From the NCBI RefSeq assembly GCF_021531495.1, contig NZ_JADYTY010000002.1:79679-143678 (forward strand): a stretch of DNA of 64,000 bases, given 5' to 3'. Below, one piece after another: positions 45,073 to 55,021 of the stretch; the stretch's first letter is position 1; the number at the start of each line of letters is the position of its first letter. Made by a program: the position numbers and the translations under genes. This DNA is from Anaerovibrio lipolyticus (GTDB lineage: Bacteria > Bacillota > Negativicutes > Selenomonadales > Selenomonadaceae). A model generated the notes under the pieces. The model was given only the letters and a program-made list of their open reading frames with translations. It did not search any database and was not told the DNA's origin.

Positions 45073-46659
45073 TTAGTCCTCCGACAACCAGGTCTTAACC
45101 AGCATTGCCATTTCAGCAGGCTTATTGCGGATAAGTTCCTCAATAGTCTGACGCTCTGACAGATGCTCCTGCTCCTCCTGAGTCATTTCCTCAGGCTCTA
45201 TCTCGCCATTCTCCAGCATAGCAGCACGGGCCTCCTCAGCACGCTGTCTCTCCAGCTCAGCCTCTTCCTCTGCCAAACGGGCAGCCTCGGCCTCAGCCTC
45301 CAGACGCTTCTTACGCTTCCAGTAGAAGTAACCAGCTATGCCGCCTATCAACAGCAGAATAGCTGCTACAATCAGGGCAATCTTCAAATTAGCTGCATCC
45401 TTGGCGGCCTGCTCCTCTGCTGCCTGTTTATCAGCAGCCTCAGTGCTGAATGGCAACGGCTCAACAGATACAGTATCACCACGGTCTGCGTTAATGCCCA
45501 CAGCAGAAGCCACAGAACGCTGAATGCTTTCCTGCTGTGCCTGAGTAATATCCTCATTAACCAAAACCGCAATATTTACACGCTTAATAGAACCTGGAGA
45601 AGCCACTGTCTTTTCCTTGGCCTCATTAATCTCATAATTCTTGGTGCTTTCTTTCTTAGAGTAATTAGCATTGCTATTATTGTTCTGAGCCACATAGCCA
45701 GGTACATTGGACTGTACTCCAGCTGGGCCTCCTGGTGAATTGGAGGTGCCATTATAGGACTCATTAATAGTCTGCTCACTGCGAATGATACCAGAATCAT
45801 CCACCACCGGTGTATAGGTCTGAGTATCAGTCTGACGCTGATCGAAATCCAGCTCCACATTTACCCGCACATAGGAATGTCCCACGCCTATGGCCTGATC
45901 CAGCATGGACTGTACGTCCTTCTGCATCCGTTCCTGAACCTTGCGAGTCATATCCAGTTGAGTCATGGTCTTGATGCTTACATTATCCTCATCCTCATCT
46001 GGATCATTGAGAATCTTGCCAGTTTCATCCACTACGGTAATATTCTCTGGCACCAATCCCTGTACACTGCGGGAAGCCAGATTCACAATACCCTTAACTT
46101 CCTTTTTATTCAGCTGCTGATTAGGCTTCAGCTTCAACATAATGGAAGCAGTAGCTGGCTTTTCATTCTTCTTGTACAGGCTGTCCTCTGGCAAAACAAT
46201 ATGTACTCTTGCCTTTTCTACAGCCTCAATCTGTTCAATAGTACGAGTCAGCTCACCCTGCAGGGCCTGCAGATAATTCACCTTGTTCTGGAATTCTGTT
46301 ACCCCCAGCTTGCTATCATCGAATATTTCAAAGCCCTTGTTGCCCCGAGGCAATCCCTCGGTGGCCAGATTCAGTCTAGCCTCATGGACATTGGCCGAAG
46401 GCACCAGTATCGTGGTTCCCTGTTTGGTTTCCTGAACTTCATAATTTACCTTGGACTCCTTTAGCTTGGCAGCTACCTCGCCTGCGTCCTTGGTTTCCAT
46501 ATTAGTAAACAACGGTACCATATCTGGCTTGCTGCCTAGGGAAAAACTGGCAGCCAAAATAACTATCAGCAGCAGTACCACACCGCCGATAGCCATATAA
46601 TGCTGCTTTTTTGTCAATCTGCCCCATAGCTGCAGATATTTTTCCTTTAAATCACCCAT
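45073..46659 (-). CDS. fliF: Flagellar MS-ring protein FliF
   Basis: The roughly 528-residue protein has an N-terminal membrane helix (about 22-45), the ring-building motifs (KDAGEVAAKLKESKVNYE, GFEIFDDSKLGVTEFQNKVNYLQALQGELTRTIEQIE), a second membrane helix near residue 435, and an acidic cytoplasmic tail that binds FliG. I chose ATG 46659 with AGGGG 8 nt upstream over the preceding GTG. Confidence 0.96.
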   Translation of the reverse strand: MGDLKEKYLQLWGRLTKKQHYMAIGGVVLLLIVILAASFSLGSKPDMVPLFTNMETKDAGEVAAKLKESKVNYEVQETKQGTTILVPSANVHEARLNLATEGLPRGNKGFEIFDDSKLGVTEFQNKVNYLQALQGELTRTIEQIEAVEKARVHIVLPEDSLYKKNEKPATASIMLKLKPNQQLNKKEVKGIVNLASRSVQGLVPENITVVDETGKILNDPDEDEDNVSIKTMTQLDMTRKVQERMQKDVQSMLDQAIGVGHSYVRVNVELDFDQRQTDTQTYTPVVDDSGIIRSEQTINESYNGTSNSPGGPAGVQSNVPGYVAQNNNSNANYSKKESTKNYEINEAKEKTVASPGSIKRVNIAVLVNEDITQAQQESIQRSVASAVGINADRGDTVSVEPLPFSTEAADKQAAEEQAAKDAANLKIALIVAAILLLIGGIAGYFYWKRKKRLEAEAEAARLAEEEAELERQRAEEARAAMLENGEIEPEEMTQEEQEHLSERQTIEELIRNKPAEMAMLVKTWLSED

Positions 46660-46707
46660 CACAAAATCCCCTTGCTATGCAGTATAAATCTCATCAATTA
46701 CAAACTA

Positions 46708-47010
46708 TCAAACCTGCATACGCATGATTTCCTGATAGGCCTCTACCGCTTTATTGCGTACGGCCAGTGTCAGCTGCAGAGCAATATCTGCCTTTTCCGC
46801 AGCAATCACTACCTGTGATATATCCTCAACCTGTCCTGCTGCCAGAGCCTTACTCATATTGTCTGACTCCTTCTGCAGGCTGTTTACCTCACCTAAAGCA
46901 TTTTTCAGATATTCGCCAAAGGCCGGCACTGTCTGGGCTGGCTCGTCCTCACCCAAATGGCTTTCTGCCTGCATTTTCACCGGAGTCATCTGTAATGCTT
47001 CTATCTCCAT
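46708..47010 (-). CDS. fliE: Flagellar hook-basal body protein FliE
   Basis: The 100-residue protein has the FliE C-terminal helices (ISQVVIAAEKADIALQLTLAVRNKAVEAYQEIMRMQV). It joins the MS ring to the rod. Confidence 0.94.
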   Translation of the reverse strand: MEIEALQMTPVKMQAESHLGEDEPAQTVPAFGEYLKNALGEVNSLQKESDNMSKALAAGQVEDISQVVIAAEKADIALQLTLAVRNKAVEAYQEIMRMQV

Positions 47011-47026
47011 TATTTCACCTCATTTA

Positions 47027-47482
47027 TTACTTGCTGATATTCAATGCCTGCTGAGCCATACTCTTGGCTGCATTAATAGTCGTCACATTAGCCTCATAAG
47101 CTCTGGAAGCTGTAATCATATCAACCATCTCGGTAACAATATCCACATTAGGAAGCTCCACATAGCCATCTGCGTTAGCATCAGGATGACCAGGATCATA
47201 GACCAGCTTGCCCATGCTGTCATCAGTACCAATACCTATGGCTCTAACACCATCGCCGGCTCTGTTTTTGCCACCCTTATTCATTGCTCCATCCAGCATA
47301 GCTGAAAAACTGTTTTTCTCCGCCTCTCTTGGCTGAAAAATAACATATTTACGCTTGAAAGGGCCTCCATCCACAGTTCTTGTAGAGTTGACATTTGCTA
47401 TATTATTGGATATTACATCCATTCTCAGACGCTCTGCTGTCAATCCAGAGGCTGCCGCGTCAATACCGCCAAACATACTCAT
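47027..47482 (-). CDS. flgC: Flagellar proximal rod protein FlgC
   Basis: The 151-residue protein has the rod N-terminal motif (AASGLTAERLRMDVISNNIANVNST) and the C-terminal motif (PNVDIVTEMVDMITASRAYEANVTTINAAKSMAQQALNI). Confidence 0.96.
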   Translation of the reverse strand: MSMFGGIDAAASGLTAERLRMDVISNNIANVNSTRTVDGGPFKRKYVIFQPREAEKNSFSAMLDGAMNKGGKNRAGDGVRAIGIGTDDSMGKLVYDPGHPDANADGYVELPNVDIVTEMVDMITASRAYEANVTTINAAKSMAQQALNISK

Positions 47483-47509
47483 TGCACTTTCTCCAATCTA
47501 TATATCAGC

Positions 47510-47926
47510 TTATTTACTGCTTATGACATTCTTTACACCCTGAATATAGCCACCTAGCTTCTTGGCCATAGCGTTGTAGTAAATCTGATTCTTGGCCAAA
47601 TCCGCCATTTCAAAATCAATATCTACATTATTGCCATCCACCCGCATGGTGGTAGTATCATCCAGATGAATTGCTGCCTTTGCCTTACTGCTCATAGCCT
47701 GCGGCAAATGCTTATCTCTGGTTCTCACCATTTTTAGCTTATTTTTATCCTCGCCCATACCCAATTCCTTGGCCAGCAAGGTTTCAAACACCACATCACT
47801 GCGCTTGAAATGGGGAGTATTAACGTTAGCAATATTGTTGCTAATAACCTCCTGACGAAGGTTAGCAGCCTCCATGCCACGCTGCATATAATTAAATGAT
47901 GGTGAATTCAAAATCTGATCCAGCAT
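47510..47926 (-). CDS. flgB: Flagellar proximal rod protein FlgB
   Basis: The 138-residue protein has the rod N-terminal motif (GMEAANLRQEVISNNIANVNTPHFKR). I chose ATG 47926 (MLDQILNSP); the 12 upstream in-frame codons are not conserved in the family. It is the first gene of the fla/che operon. Confidence 0.95.
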   Translation of the reverse strand: MLDQILNSPSFNYMQRGMEAANLRQEVISNNIANVNTPHFKRSDVVFETLLAKELGMGEDKNKLKMVRTRDKHLPQAMSSKAKAAIHLDDTTTMRVDGNNVDIDFEMADLAKNQIYYNAMAKKLGGYIQGVKNVISSK

Positions 47927-47972
47927 GAATACCCACTTCCTCATCTTAAGTAAAATGTTCATATCTCCCTAT

Positions 47973-48001
47973 ATTTTAGCATTTTTTCTATAAATTAAGA
48001 A
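47973..48001 (-). promoter_or_regulatory. Probable main promoter of the fla/che operon
   Basis: On the minus strand TAAAAT is preceded by an extended -10 TGC and, 17 nt upstream, a weak TTCTTA. It lies about 45 nt before the flgB start and downstream of the codY terminator. Confidence 0.42.
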
Positions 48002-48060
48002 GTATTTTTTTCATAATAATTTCATATGGAAAAAAATAGTGCAAAAGTTGCAAATAAAAA

Positions 48061-48095
48061 GCTGTGATAAAACATTTTTTATACTTCATCACAGC
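48061..48095 (-). terminator. Terminator of codY
   Basis: GCTGTGAT and ATCACAGC form an 8-bp stem with an AT-rich extension, followed by TTTTTATTT on the minus strand, 15 nt after the codY stop. It separates codY from the fla/che operon. Confidence 0.8.
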
Positions 48096-48109
48096 CTAAT
48101 TTTAGTTAT

Positions 48110-49183
48110 TTATTTTTTCATGTACTTGCGAATGTACCATGCCAGCATTTCAGCAGGATTTACATCAGCTACAGATTGCTGCTGCTCCTCAGCATATACC
48201 TTGAAGCCTCTGTCAAAATCAATATCGGTTATATCCACCACATCTATATCCAGCCCGTCAATACCAGCACAAATCTGGTTGATTCTTTCTTTTATAGCTG
48301 CTGGATTATCGGCTACACCATGCTCCTCAGCATGCTGCTCCACATACTGCTTTACCAGTTTGCGGCCATATTCGGCAAAAATATCATCAATATGCATCTC
48401 TGTCTCTTGAGCCAGCTCCTCTACGCCGTTCCACAGATATTCATTGAGAACCTTAATATGGGTTCCCTTCATACCCTGGGATTTTGGCTCAACCACACCG
48501 GCAGATTCCAGCTTTCTCAAAGCATTAACAATAACAGAGCGGGTAATAGTCAGCATGTAAGCAATCTTAGAGGCATTAACCGGGCCATCCTTTCGCTTCA
48601 GCTTGCGGAAAATAGCAATGGTAGCCTGGCCCTCGGAGATAGACAATGTCCCCAAAGCCATGCGGACAGTTTCAATCTTCTGGCTCTCCTCCTGAGTACG
48701 GCGGGCTCTATCATGCAGCATCTCCATACCTACTACAGCAGCGCCATATTCTGCCAGCAGCAAATCATCATCAGAGAAATCCACATTGTATTTAGCCACT
48801 ATCAAGGTGCCAATCCGCTCACCTACACCATAGATAGGTACAATAGTGGTATTTTTACCATCGAATTTGCACATGGTATTTTCCTCACCAAAAGCACAGG
48901 TGCCACTCTTGGAACGAAGGTTGGCAGAGGTTTCATCAATTTTCTTCAACCAGTTAACATAATGCTTGGGGAACCGGCCGGGCACAACTACATGCTCCAG
49001 CATAACATCGCATTCAAAATCATCCAAAAAAGCACAGCCATATATAAGGCCTGTTGTATCAACAATATAAATATTAGCATCTATAACATTGCTCAGTACG
49101 GTGGCCATTTCCTTATAGTCCACATTGTGAAAACGCTGAAGTACCCGGTTTATTTTTCTAGTACGCTCCAAAAGTGTTGACAT
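48110..49183 (-). CDS. codY: GTP-sensing global regulator CodY with extra C-terminal domain
   Basis: The 357-residue protein contains a complete CodY: the N-terminal GAF-type effector domain that senses branched-chain amino acids (LLERTRKINRVLQ...), a linker helix, and a winged helix (about 202-246, ASKIAYMLTITRSVIVNALRKLESAGV...GMKGTHIKVLN). Ordinary CodY ends near residue 260; this one has about 100 more acidic residues (255-357) with predicted helices (IDDIFAEYGRKLVKQYVEQHAEEHG, EMLAWYIRKYMKK). I chose ATG 49183 after AAGGAGGAAG. The gene follows hslU, as in Bacillus, but has its own promoter. Confidence 0.94.
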   Translation of the reverse strand: MSTLLERTRKINRVLQRFHNVDYKEMATVLSNVIDANIYIVDTTGLIYGCAFLDDFECDVMLEHVVVPGRFPKHYVNWLKKIDETSANLRSKSGTCAFGEENTMCKFDGKNTTIVPIYGVGERIGTLIVAKYNVDFSDDDLLLAEYGAAVVGMEMLHDRARRTQEESQKIETVRMALGTLSISEGQATIAIFRKLKRKDGPVNASKIAYMLTITRSVIVNALRKLESAGVVEPKSQGMKGTHIKVLNEYLWNGVEELAQETEMHIDDIFAEYGRKLVKQYVEQHAEEHGVADNPAAIKERINQICAGIDGLDIDVVDITDIDFDRGFKVYAEEQQQSVADVNPAEMLAWYIRKYMKK

Positions 49184-49286
49184 ATACACTTCCTCCTTCA
49201 ATTCATTCTTATTACAATTTTATTTTTTTGTGTTAAAACTTTGTTCAATAGGCAGAATAAATTTCAATTTTCTTCCACTTCACTAC

Positions 49287-49316
49287 ATTGTATCATAAAA
49301 AAAGAAATAATCACAA
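49287..49316 (-). promoter_or_regulatory. codY promoter, with -35 inside the hslU terminator
   Basis: TACAAT (49287-49292) and TTGTGA (49311-49316) are 18 nt apart on the minus strand. The -35 box forms one arm of the terminator hairpin at 49303-49334. An AATTTTCTTCCACTT stretch on the plus strand near 49267 matches the first half of the CodY box, so autoregulation is possible. Confidence 0.55.
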
Positions 49317-49334
49317 CTTTTTGTGATTATTTCT
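49303..49334 (-). terminator. Terminator between hslU and codY
   Basis: A perfect 14-bp stem (AGAAATAATCACAA / TTGTGATTATTTCT) with a 4-nt loop, followed by seven Ts on the minus strand. Confidence 0.9.
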
Positions 49335-49409
49335 AAAAAAATTTACGAACTTATAAAAGTTATAGTATTTTTTTAATTGCTTCTGTTTTTGATACAGATA
49401 GGAATAATA

Positions 49410-50801
49410 CTACAGAATAAACTGACTCAAATCATGATTTACCACAATATCCTCCAGAGCCTTGTTTACATATTCCGTATCCACCAGTACCTGCTTTTCC
49501 TCCATATCGGGAGCATTGAAGGACAACTCCTCCAAAAGCTTCTCCAGCAAAGTATGGAGACGGCGGGCACCAATGTTTTCATTCTGCTCATTTACATCAC
49601 AGGCCAACTGAGCCAGACGGTCAATAGCCTCCTCCGCAAATTCCAGCTCAATGCCCTCTGTGCCAATCAAGGCCTTGTACTGCTTAATAAGAGCATTCTG
49701 AGGCTCTACCAAAATCCGCTTGAAATCCTCCTTTTTCAAGGATTTAAGTTCAACGCGAATTGGGAAACGTCCTTGCAACTCAGGAATCAAATCAGATGGC
49801 TTAGAGGTGTGGAAAGCACCCGCCGCAATAAAGAGAATATGGTCTGTCTTAACTGGGCCATATTTAGTCATAACAGTGGAGCCTTCTACGATAGGCAGAA
49901 TATCTCTCTGAACGCCCTCTCTGGATACATCATGTCCACTGGTATTGCCACTAACAGCTACCTTGTCAATCTCATCCAGGAAAACAATACCGGTATTTTC
50001 AGCCAGCTTTACAGCAGTTTCCTGAATTTCCTCCATATCCACCAGCTTCATGGCTTCCTCCTGCTGGAACAGCTTGCGAGCCTGCTCCACAGTTACCTTC
50101 CGCTTCTTGTGGCGCTTTGGCATCATATTGCCAATCATATCCTGCAGATTATCTCCCATGCCCTCCAGGCTGGAGCCAGCAAACATACCTACCATTGGCT
50201 TGCTGGTATCCTCTACATCAATTTCAATAACCTTGTCCTCGTACTCACCAGCCTCCAGCTTTTTGCGGCACCATTCACGGCCGGCAGTATACTGCTTAGG
50301 CTCCTCAGTCTGGCTTTCCTCCTGCTCCTCATTATTGGCCAAATTGCCAAAAAGCTGACCAAATGGATTAGCAGATTTCTTTGGCTCTGGCACCAGCACA
50401 TCCAGAATGCGCTCCTGGGCCATTTCCAAGGCCTTTTCCTGTACAGATTTAATTCTAGTCTGACGCACCATGCGGACAGCAGTCTCTGCCAAGTCACGAA
50501 TGATAGACTCTACATCTCTGCCTACATAGCCCACCTCAGTAAACTTGGTAGCCTCTACCTTGATAAAAGGTGCATCCACCAGCTTGGCCAAACGGCGGGC
50601 AATTTCAGTTTTACCTACACCAGTAGAGCCAATCATAAGAATATTCTTCGGTACAATATCATCCTGCATGCTGATATTATCCAGCTGACGGCTGCGCCAT
50701 CTGTTACGGAGAGCAATTGCCACAGCTCTCTTGGCTTCCTTCTGACCTACAATATATTTGTCCAGGGCCTCCACAATCTGCTTTGGTGTCTGTTCGTTCA
50801 C
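49410..50801 (-). CDS. hslU: HslU/ClpY protease ATPase subunit
   Basis: The 463-residue AAA+ unfoldase has the N-terminal [23 protein letters not shown] motif, Walker A ([18 protein letters not shown]), an I domain (about 110-230), Walker B ([10 protein letters not shown]) and the C-terminal sensor region with [15 protein letters not shown]. It feeds proteins to HslV. The start is GTG 50801 after GGAGG. Confidence 0.96.
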   Translation of the reverse strand: MNEQTPKQIVEALDKYIVGQKEAKRAVAIALRNRWRSRQLDNISMQDDIVPKNILMIGSTGVGKTEIARRLAKLVDAPFIKVEATKFTEVGYVGRDVESIIRDLAETAVRMVRQTRIKSVQEKALEMAQERILDVLVPEPKKSANPFGQLFGNLANNEEQEESQTEEPKQYTAGREWCRKKLEAGEYEDKVIEIDVEDTSKPMVGMFAGSSLEGMGDNLQDMIGNMMPKRHKKRKVTVEQARKLFQQEEAMKLVDMEEIQETAVKLAENTGIVFLDEIDKVAVSGNTSGHDVSREGVQRDILPIVEGSTVMTKYGPVKTDHILFIAAGAFHTSKPSDLIPELQGRFPIRVELKSLKKEDFKRILVEPQNALIKQYKALIGTEGIELEFAEEAIDRLAQLACDVNEQNENIGARRLHTLLEKLLEELSFNAPDMEEKQVLVDTEYVNKALEDIVVNHDLSQFIL

Positions 50802-50822
50802 TACTATTCCTCCTCTTGGAAA

Positions 50823-51365
50823 TTATTCCAATTCTTCAACACGAATATTATGATTGGTAAATACACAAATATCTGCGGCTATCTTCATAGCCTCCACGCA
50901 AATATCTTTAGCCTCCATATCTGTATGCTCTGCCAAAGCACGAGCTGCAGACAAAGCATAGAAACCACCAGAGCCAATAGCACATACACCGCCATCAGGC
51001 TCAATAACCTCGCCGTTACCAGACAGCATGAGAATATTTTCTTCATCTGCCACCAGCAGCAAAGCCTCCAGCTTCCGCAGCACTCTATCTGTGCGCCAAT
51101 CCTTGGCCATCTCTACTGAAGCCCGCTGCAAATTGCCATTGTAGGCCTCCAGTTTAGCCTCAAATTTCTCAAACAAGGAAAAGGCATCTGCCACAGATCC
51201 GGCAAAGCCGGCCAAAATCTTGCCATGATGCAGCTTTCTGATTTTTCTAGCTGTTGCCTTCATAATAGTGCTCTGGCCAAAGGTAACCTGGCCATCACCA
51301 GCAATAGCCACCTTGCCATTTTTTCTTACAGCCACAATCGTGGTAGCATGAAACTGATTTTCCAT
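50823..51365 (-). CDS. hslV: HslV/ClpQ protease subunit
   Basis: The 180-residue N-terminal nucleophile peptidase has a 7-residue propeptide before the active Thr8 ([12 protein letters not shown]), followed by GDGQVTFGQ and the later [18 protein letters not shown]. It forms the proteolytic core of HslUV. Confidence 0.96.
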   Translation of the reverse strand: MENQFHATTIVAVRKNGKVAIAGDGQVTFGQSTIMKATARKIRKLHHGKILAGFAGSVADAFSLFEKFEAKLEAYNGNLQRASVEMAKDWRTDRVLRKLEALLLVADEENILMLSGNGEVIEPDGGVCAIGSGGFYALSAARALAEHTDMEAKDICVEAMKIAADICVFTNHNIRVEELE

Positions 51366-51378
51366 AATAAAACTCCTA

Positions 51379-52695
51379 TTAAAGCTCGTATTTATTCTTA
51401 AACTCCTCCAGCATTACCAGCGCTCTCTCAGCAATCCGCTGCTTTTTCAGCTTTTTGTCTCTGATTTTCTCCTTGATAGGAGACATAATGCCAAAGTTTA
51501 CATTCATAGGCTGAAAATGTCTAGCTGGAGCTGTAGTTATATAGTGACACAAGGAACCGTGGGCAGTTTCCGCAGGGAAAACTACCGGCTCCAAGCCCTG
51601 ACACAATCTAGCAGCATTGATACCAGCCACCAGGCCGGAGGAGGCTGACTCTACATAGCCTTCCACCCCAGTCATCTGACCAGCAAAAAGCAAATTCTCT
51701 CTTCCGCCAAATTCCATAGTTGGCTTCATGGTTTCAGGAGAATTAATAAAGGTATTTCTATGCATAACGCCGTAGCGAACAAATTCCGCCTTTTCCAGGC
51801 CAGGAATTAACCCAAATACCCGTTTCTGCTCAGGCCATTTCAAATGTGTCTGAAAGCCCACAATGTTATACAAGGTTCCCTCTGCATTATCCTGCCGCAG
51901 CTGAACCACAGCATGGGCCAACTTGCCAGTATGAGGATTCACCAAGCCCACTGGCTTCAAGGGGCCAAAAAGCAGGGTATCCTCCCCTCGAGAGGCCATT
52001 TCCTCCACAGGCATACAGCCCTCAAAGAAAATTTCCTTTTCAAAGCTGTGGGTTTCTGCCTTTTCCGCATTAACCAGCTCCTGCCAGAAATGCTGATACT
52101 GTTCCTTGTCCATAGGGCAATTAATATAGGCCGCCTCTCCCTTATCATAGCGGGAAGCCTTCCAAGCCGTAGACATATCCACAGACTCCAAAGTAACAAT
52201 AGGAGCTGCTGCATCGTAAAAATACAAATACTGCTGTCCCATAAGCTTGCCAATATCCTCAGCCAAGGCACCAGCTGTTAAAGGGCCGCTGGCTACAATA
52301 GTTACAGCATTCTCCTCATAAGGAATAGCCTCCACCTCCTGATGAATCACATTTATGAGAGGATGATTGCTAACCTTATCAGTAATATACTGACTAAAGC
52401 CTAAACGGTCTACTGCCAAAGCACCGCCTGCAGGAACCTTGGTGGCATCCGCTGCCTCCATTACTACTGAGCCAAGACGGCGCATTTCCTCCTTAAGGAC
52501 ACCTACAGCATTTTCCAAGCCAGCTCCCCGTAGAGAGTTGCTGCAAACCAACTCCCCAAATAGATCCGTCTTGTGAGCAGGAGTATTCTTAACAGGCCGC
52601 ATTTCGTACAGATCCACAGGAATCCCTCGCTGGGCTGCCTGCCAAGCTGCTTCACTGCCAGCCAATCCTGCCCCTACAACTATAATTTTATTCAT
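51379..52695 (-). CDS. trmFO: Folate-dependent tRNA uridine-54 C5-methyltransferase TrmFO
   Basis: The 438-residue FAD protein starts with [19 protein letters not shown]. It makes ribothymidine 54 in tRNA with methylenetetrahydrofolate as carbon source and FADH2 as reductant. Family segments include [13 protein letters not shown] (with the catalytic Cys), [14 protein letters not shown] and [19 protein letters not shown]. The ATG 52695 overlaps the topA stop by 8 nt. Confidence 0.96.
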   Translation of the reverse strand: MNKIIVVGAGLAGSEAAWQAAQRGIPVDLYEMRPVKNTPAHKTDLFGELVCSNSLRGAGLENAVGVLKEEMRRLGSVVMEAADATKVPAGGALAVDRLGFSQYITDKVSNHPLINVIHQEVEAIPYEENAVTIVASGPLTAGALAEDIGKLMGQQYLYFYDAAAPIVTLESVDMSTAWKASRYDKGEAAYINCPMDKEQYQHFWQELVNAEKAETHSFEKEIFFEGCMPVEEMASRGEDTLLFGPLKPVGLVNPHTGKLAHAVVQLRQDNAEGTLYNIVGFQTHLKWPEQKRVFGLIPGLEKAEFVRYGVMHRNTFINSPETMKPTMEFGGRENLLFAGQMTGVEGYVESASSGLVAGINAARLCQGLEPVVFPAETAHGSLCHYITTAPARHFQPMNVNFGIMSPIKEKIRDKKLKKQRIAERALVMLEEFKNKYEL

Positions 52696-55021
52696 CAGAT
52701 TTTTCTGCACTCTCTTTCTCCTTGGCCTTGGCAGCCTTCTCCCGCTGCTTGGCCAATTCCTTATTAATTGGATGGTTAATTCTAGTTTCGCAGTTATCGT
52801 TATTGCAATACAGCAAGGCCCTGCCATTACGATAAAAATGCTTCAGCTGCAAACCACCGCATTTTGGACATGGTTCCTTTTGGGGTACATCCCAGGTAAC
52901 AAAATCGCACTCAGGATAATTCTTACAGCCAAAGAAATTTCTGCCTCGACGAGATTTGCGCTCCACAATGGTTCCATCGCATTTAGGACATTTAACGCCG
53001 GTATCCTTCAAAAGAGGCTTGGTATTTCTACACTCTGGGAAGCCAGGGCAGGCCAGGAATTTGCCAAATCGCCCCTGCTTCACCACCATCATGCGGCCGC
53101 AAAGCTCACACTGCACATCAGAAACCTCCACAGGCAGCTCTACATGACCAATAGCCTCCTCCGCCTTTTCCAATTCTTCGGCAAAGGGGCCATAGAAATC
53201 TGCCAACAGCTTGTCCTTATCCAACTGTCCCCCAGCAATACTATCCAGCTTGCTTTCCATAGTAGCGGTAAACTTCTCGTCCACAATATCCTTGAAGTAT
53301 TCCTCCAACAGCTCCACTACCACAAAGCCCAGCTCAGTAGGCTGAAAAGCCTTGCTCACCCTGGCCACATAGCCACGGCCCAAAATAGTTTCAATAATTG
53401 GGGCATAGGTACTTGGACGACCAATGCCCTTTTCCTCCAGCAGCTTAACCAGAGAAGCATCATTGTATCTTGGAGGCGGCTCTGTAAAATGCTGCTTAGG
53501 TACTACCTTCATTAAACGAAGCTCATCACCCTCTGCCAGCTCCGGCAGGTTTACATCCTTGTCACTTTCATTTTCCGCCAGGATATATACCTTTTGGAAG
53601 CCTGCAAATTTCAACTGGGAGCCTCTAGCTGCTGCCACATAACCACCGTTGTTCAGCTTTACAGACAAGGTATCAAAAACAGCCGGTACCATCTGGCTAG
53701 CCACAAACCGCTGCCAAATAAGCTGATACAGGCGGAACTGATCCTTGTTAAGATATTTCTCAATAGTGGCTGGGGCATTAACTACACTGGTAGGCCTAAT
53801 TGCCTCATGGGCATCCTGAGCCTTCTTGCCAGCAGCATAAACATTAGCCTGGGCGGGATAATACTCCTGACCATAGTTTTCTACAATATACGCCTTGGCC
53901 TCTGCCTGAGCCATTTCCGAAATACGGGTAGAATCAGTTCGCATATAGGTAATCAAACCAGACATTCCCTTACGGCCCAATTCAATACCTTCATAGAGCT
54001 GCTGGGCCACCATCATGGTTTTCCGGGAGGTAAACCCCAGCTTTCTTGCTGCGTCCTGCTGCAAGCTGGAGGTAGTAAAAGGAGCTGCTGCCTTACGGCT
54101 GCGCTGTCTTTTCTTAACCTCTGCCACTGACCAGATTCCCTCCGATACTGCTTCAGAAGCTCTATTAGCATCCCCTTCATTATAAAGGCCAAGTTTATAG
54201 CCTTTAATAGGTGGCAGCTCTTTACCTGCGGCATCTACACTTTTACTGCAGCTATTGGCAAAATCCTCAGCCAAAACTGTTAGCTCTGCATTAAACTGAT
54301 TGCTTTTGCCCTTTTTCATCTTCATATCCACAGTCCAATATTCCTGGGATACAAAATCCTGAATCTGCTTCTCTCTATCGCAAATCAATCGTACCGTTAC
54401 AGACTGCACCCGGCCAGCACTAAGCCCCTTGCGAACCTTGCGCCACAACAAAGGACTTAGCTTGTAGCCTACGATTCTATCCAGCATCCGGCGAGCCTGC
54501 TGAGCATCCACCATATCTATATTAATGGGATGGGGAGTCTTAATAGCTGCCTGAATCGCTGGCTTGGTAATCTCATTAAATACAATACGACAATGGGCAC
54601 CCTCCTCAATATCGAAAAGATGGGACAAATGCCAGGCAATAGCCTCTCCTTCGCGGTCGGGATCGCTGGCCAGATAAACCTTATCCGCCTTGGCGGCTTC
54701 CTTCTTCAAGGATTTTATCAAATCACCCTTGCCCCGAATATTAATATATTTGGGAGCAAAGTTATTTTCTACATCAATACCAAATTGACTCTTAGGCAAA
54801 TCCCGCAAATGCCCCATAGAGGCTCTAACTGTAAAACCCTTGCCCAAATATCTTTCTATGGTCTTGGCCTTGGTAGGAGACTCTACTAAAACCAAAGTGC
54901 CAATAGCAGATGTCTTTTTCTTGGCAGCAGTTTTCTTAGTAGTCGTTTTTTTTGCTGTAGTCTTTTTCACAGTTGTTTTTTTAGTAGCTGTTTTTGTATC
55001 AGTTGATTTTATTTCACTCAC
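52688..55021 (-). CDS. topA: DNA topoisomerase I with Lys-rich N-terminal tail
   Basis: The 777-residue type IA topoisomerase has Toprim ([33 protein letters not shown]), the catalytic Tyr in [14 protein letters not shown], and three C-terminal four-Cys zinc domains (from CELCG, CPKCDG and CPKCGG). Ahead of the Toprim domain lies a basic tail in which residues 11-35 are five pentapeptides of the form T-T/A-x-K-K. The start is GTG 55021, with GGAGGG upstream; it overlaps the dprA stop by 4 nt. Confidence 0.97.
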   Translation of the reverse strand: MSEIKSTDTKTATKKTTVKKTTAKKTTTKKTAAKKKTSAIGTLVLVESPTKAKTIERYLGKGFTVRASMGHLRDLPKSQFGIDVENNFAPKYINIRGKGDLIKSLKKEAAKADKVYLASDPDREGEAIAWHLSHLFDIEEGAHCRIVFNEITKPAIQAAIKTPHPINIDMVDAQQARRMLDRIVGYKLSPLLWRKVRKGLSAGRVQSVTVRLICDREKQIQDFVSQEYWTVDMKMKKGKSNQFNAELTVLAEDFANSCSKSVDAAGKELPPIKGYKLGLYNEGDANRASEAVSEGIWSVAEVKKRQRSRKAAAPFTTSSLQQDAARKLGFTSRKTMMVAQQLYEGIELGRKGMSGLITYMRTDSTRISEMAQAEAKAYIVENYGQEYYPAQANVYAAGKKAQDAHEAIRPTSVVNAPATIEKYLNKDQFRLYQLIWQRFVASQMVPAVFDTLSVKLNNGGYVAAARGSQLKFAGFQKVYILAENESDKDVNLPELAEGDELRLMKVVPKQHFTEPPPRYNDASLVKLLEEKGIGRPSTYAPIIETILGRGYVARVSKAFQPTELGFVVVELLEEYFKDIVDEKFTATMESKLDSIAGGQLDKDKLLADFYGPFAEELEKAEEAIGHVELPVEVSDVQCELCGRMMVVKQGRFGKFLACPGFPECRNTKPLLKDTGVKCPKCDGTIVERKSRRGRNFFGCKNYPECDFVTWDVPQKEPCPKCGGLQLKHFYRNGRALLYCNNDNCETRINHPINKELAKQREKAAKAKEKESAEKSDE
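54917..54991 (-). repeat. Five in-frame pentapeptide repeats (T-T/A-x-K-K) in TopA
   Basis: Codons 11-35 of topA encode [20 protein letters not shown] and TAAKK. The 15-nt DNA units differ in codon use, so this is a protein-level repeat more than a fresh DNA duplication. Confidence 0.9.

Noticed and set aside
49377..51119. 580-codon open frame on the plus strand opposite hslU/hslV
   Set aside because: It is antisense to two fully conserved protease genes and has no recognisable domain or start signal.
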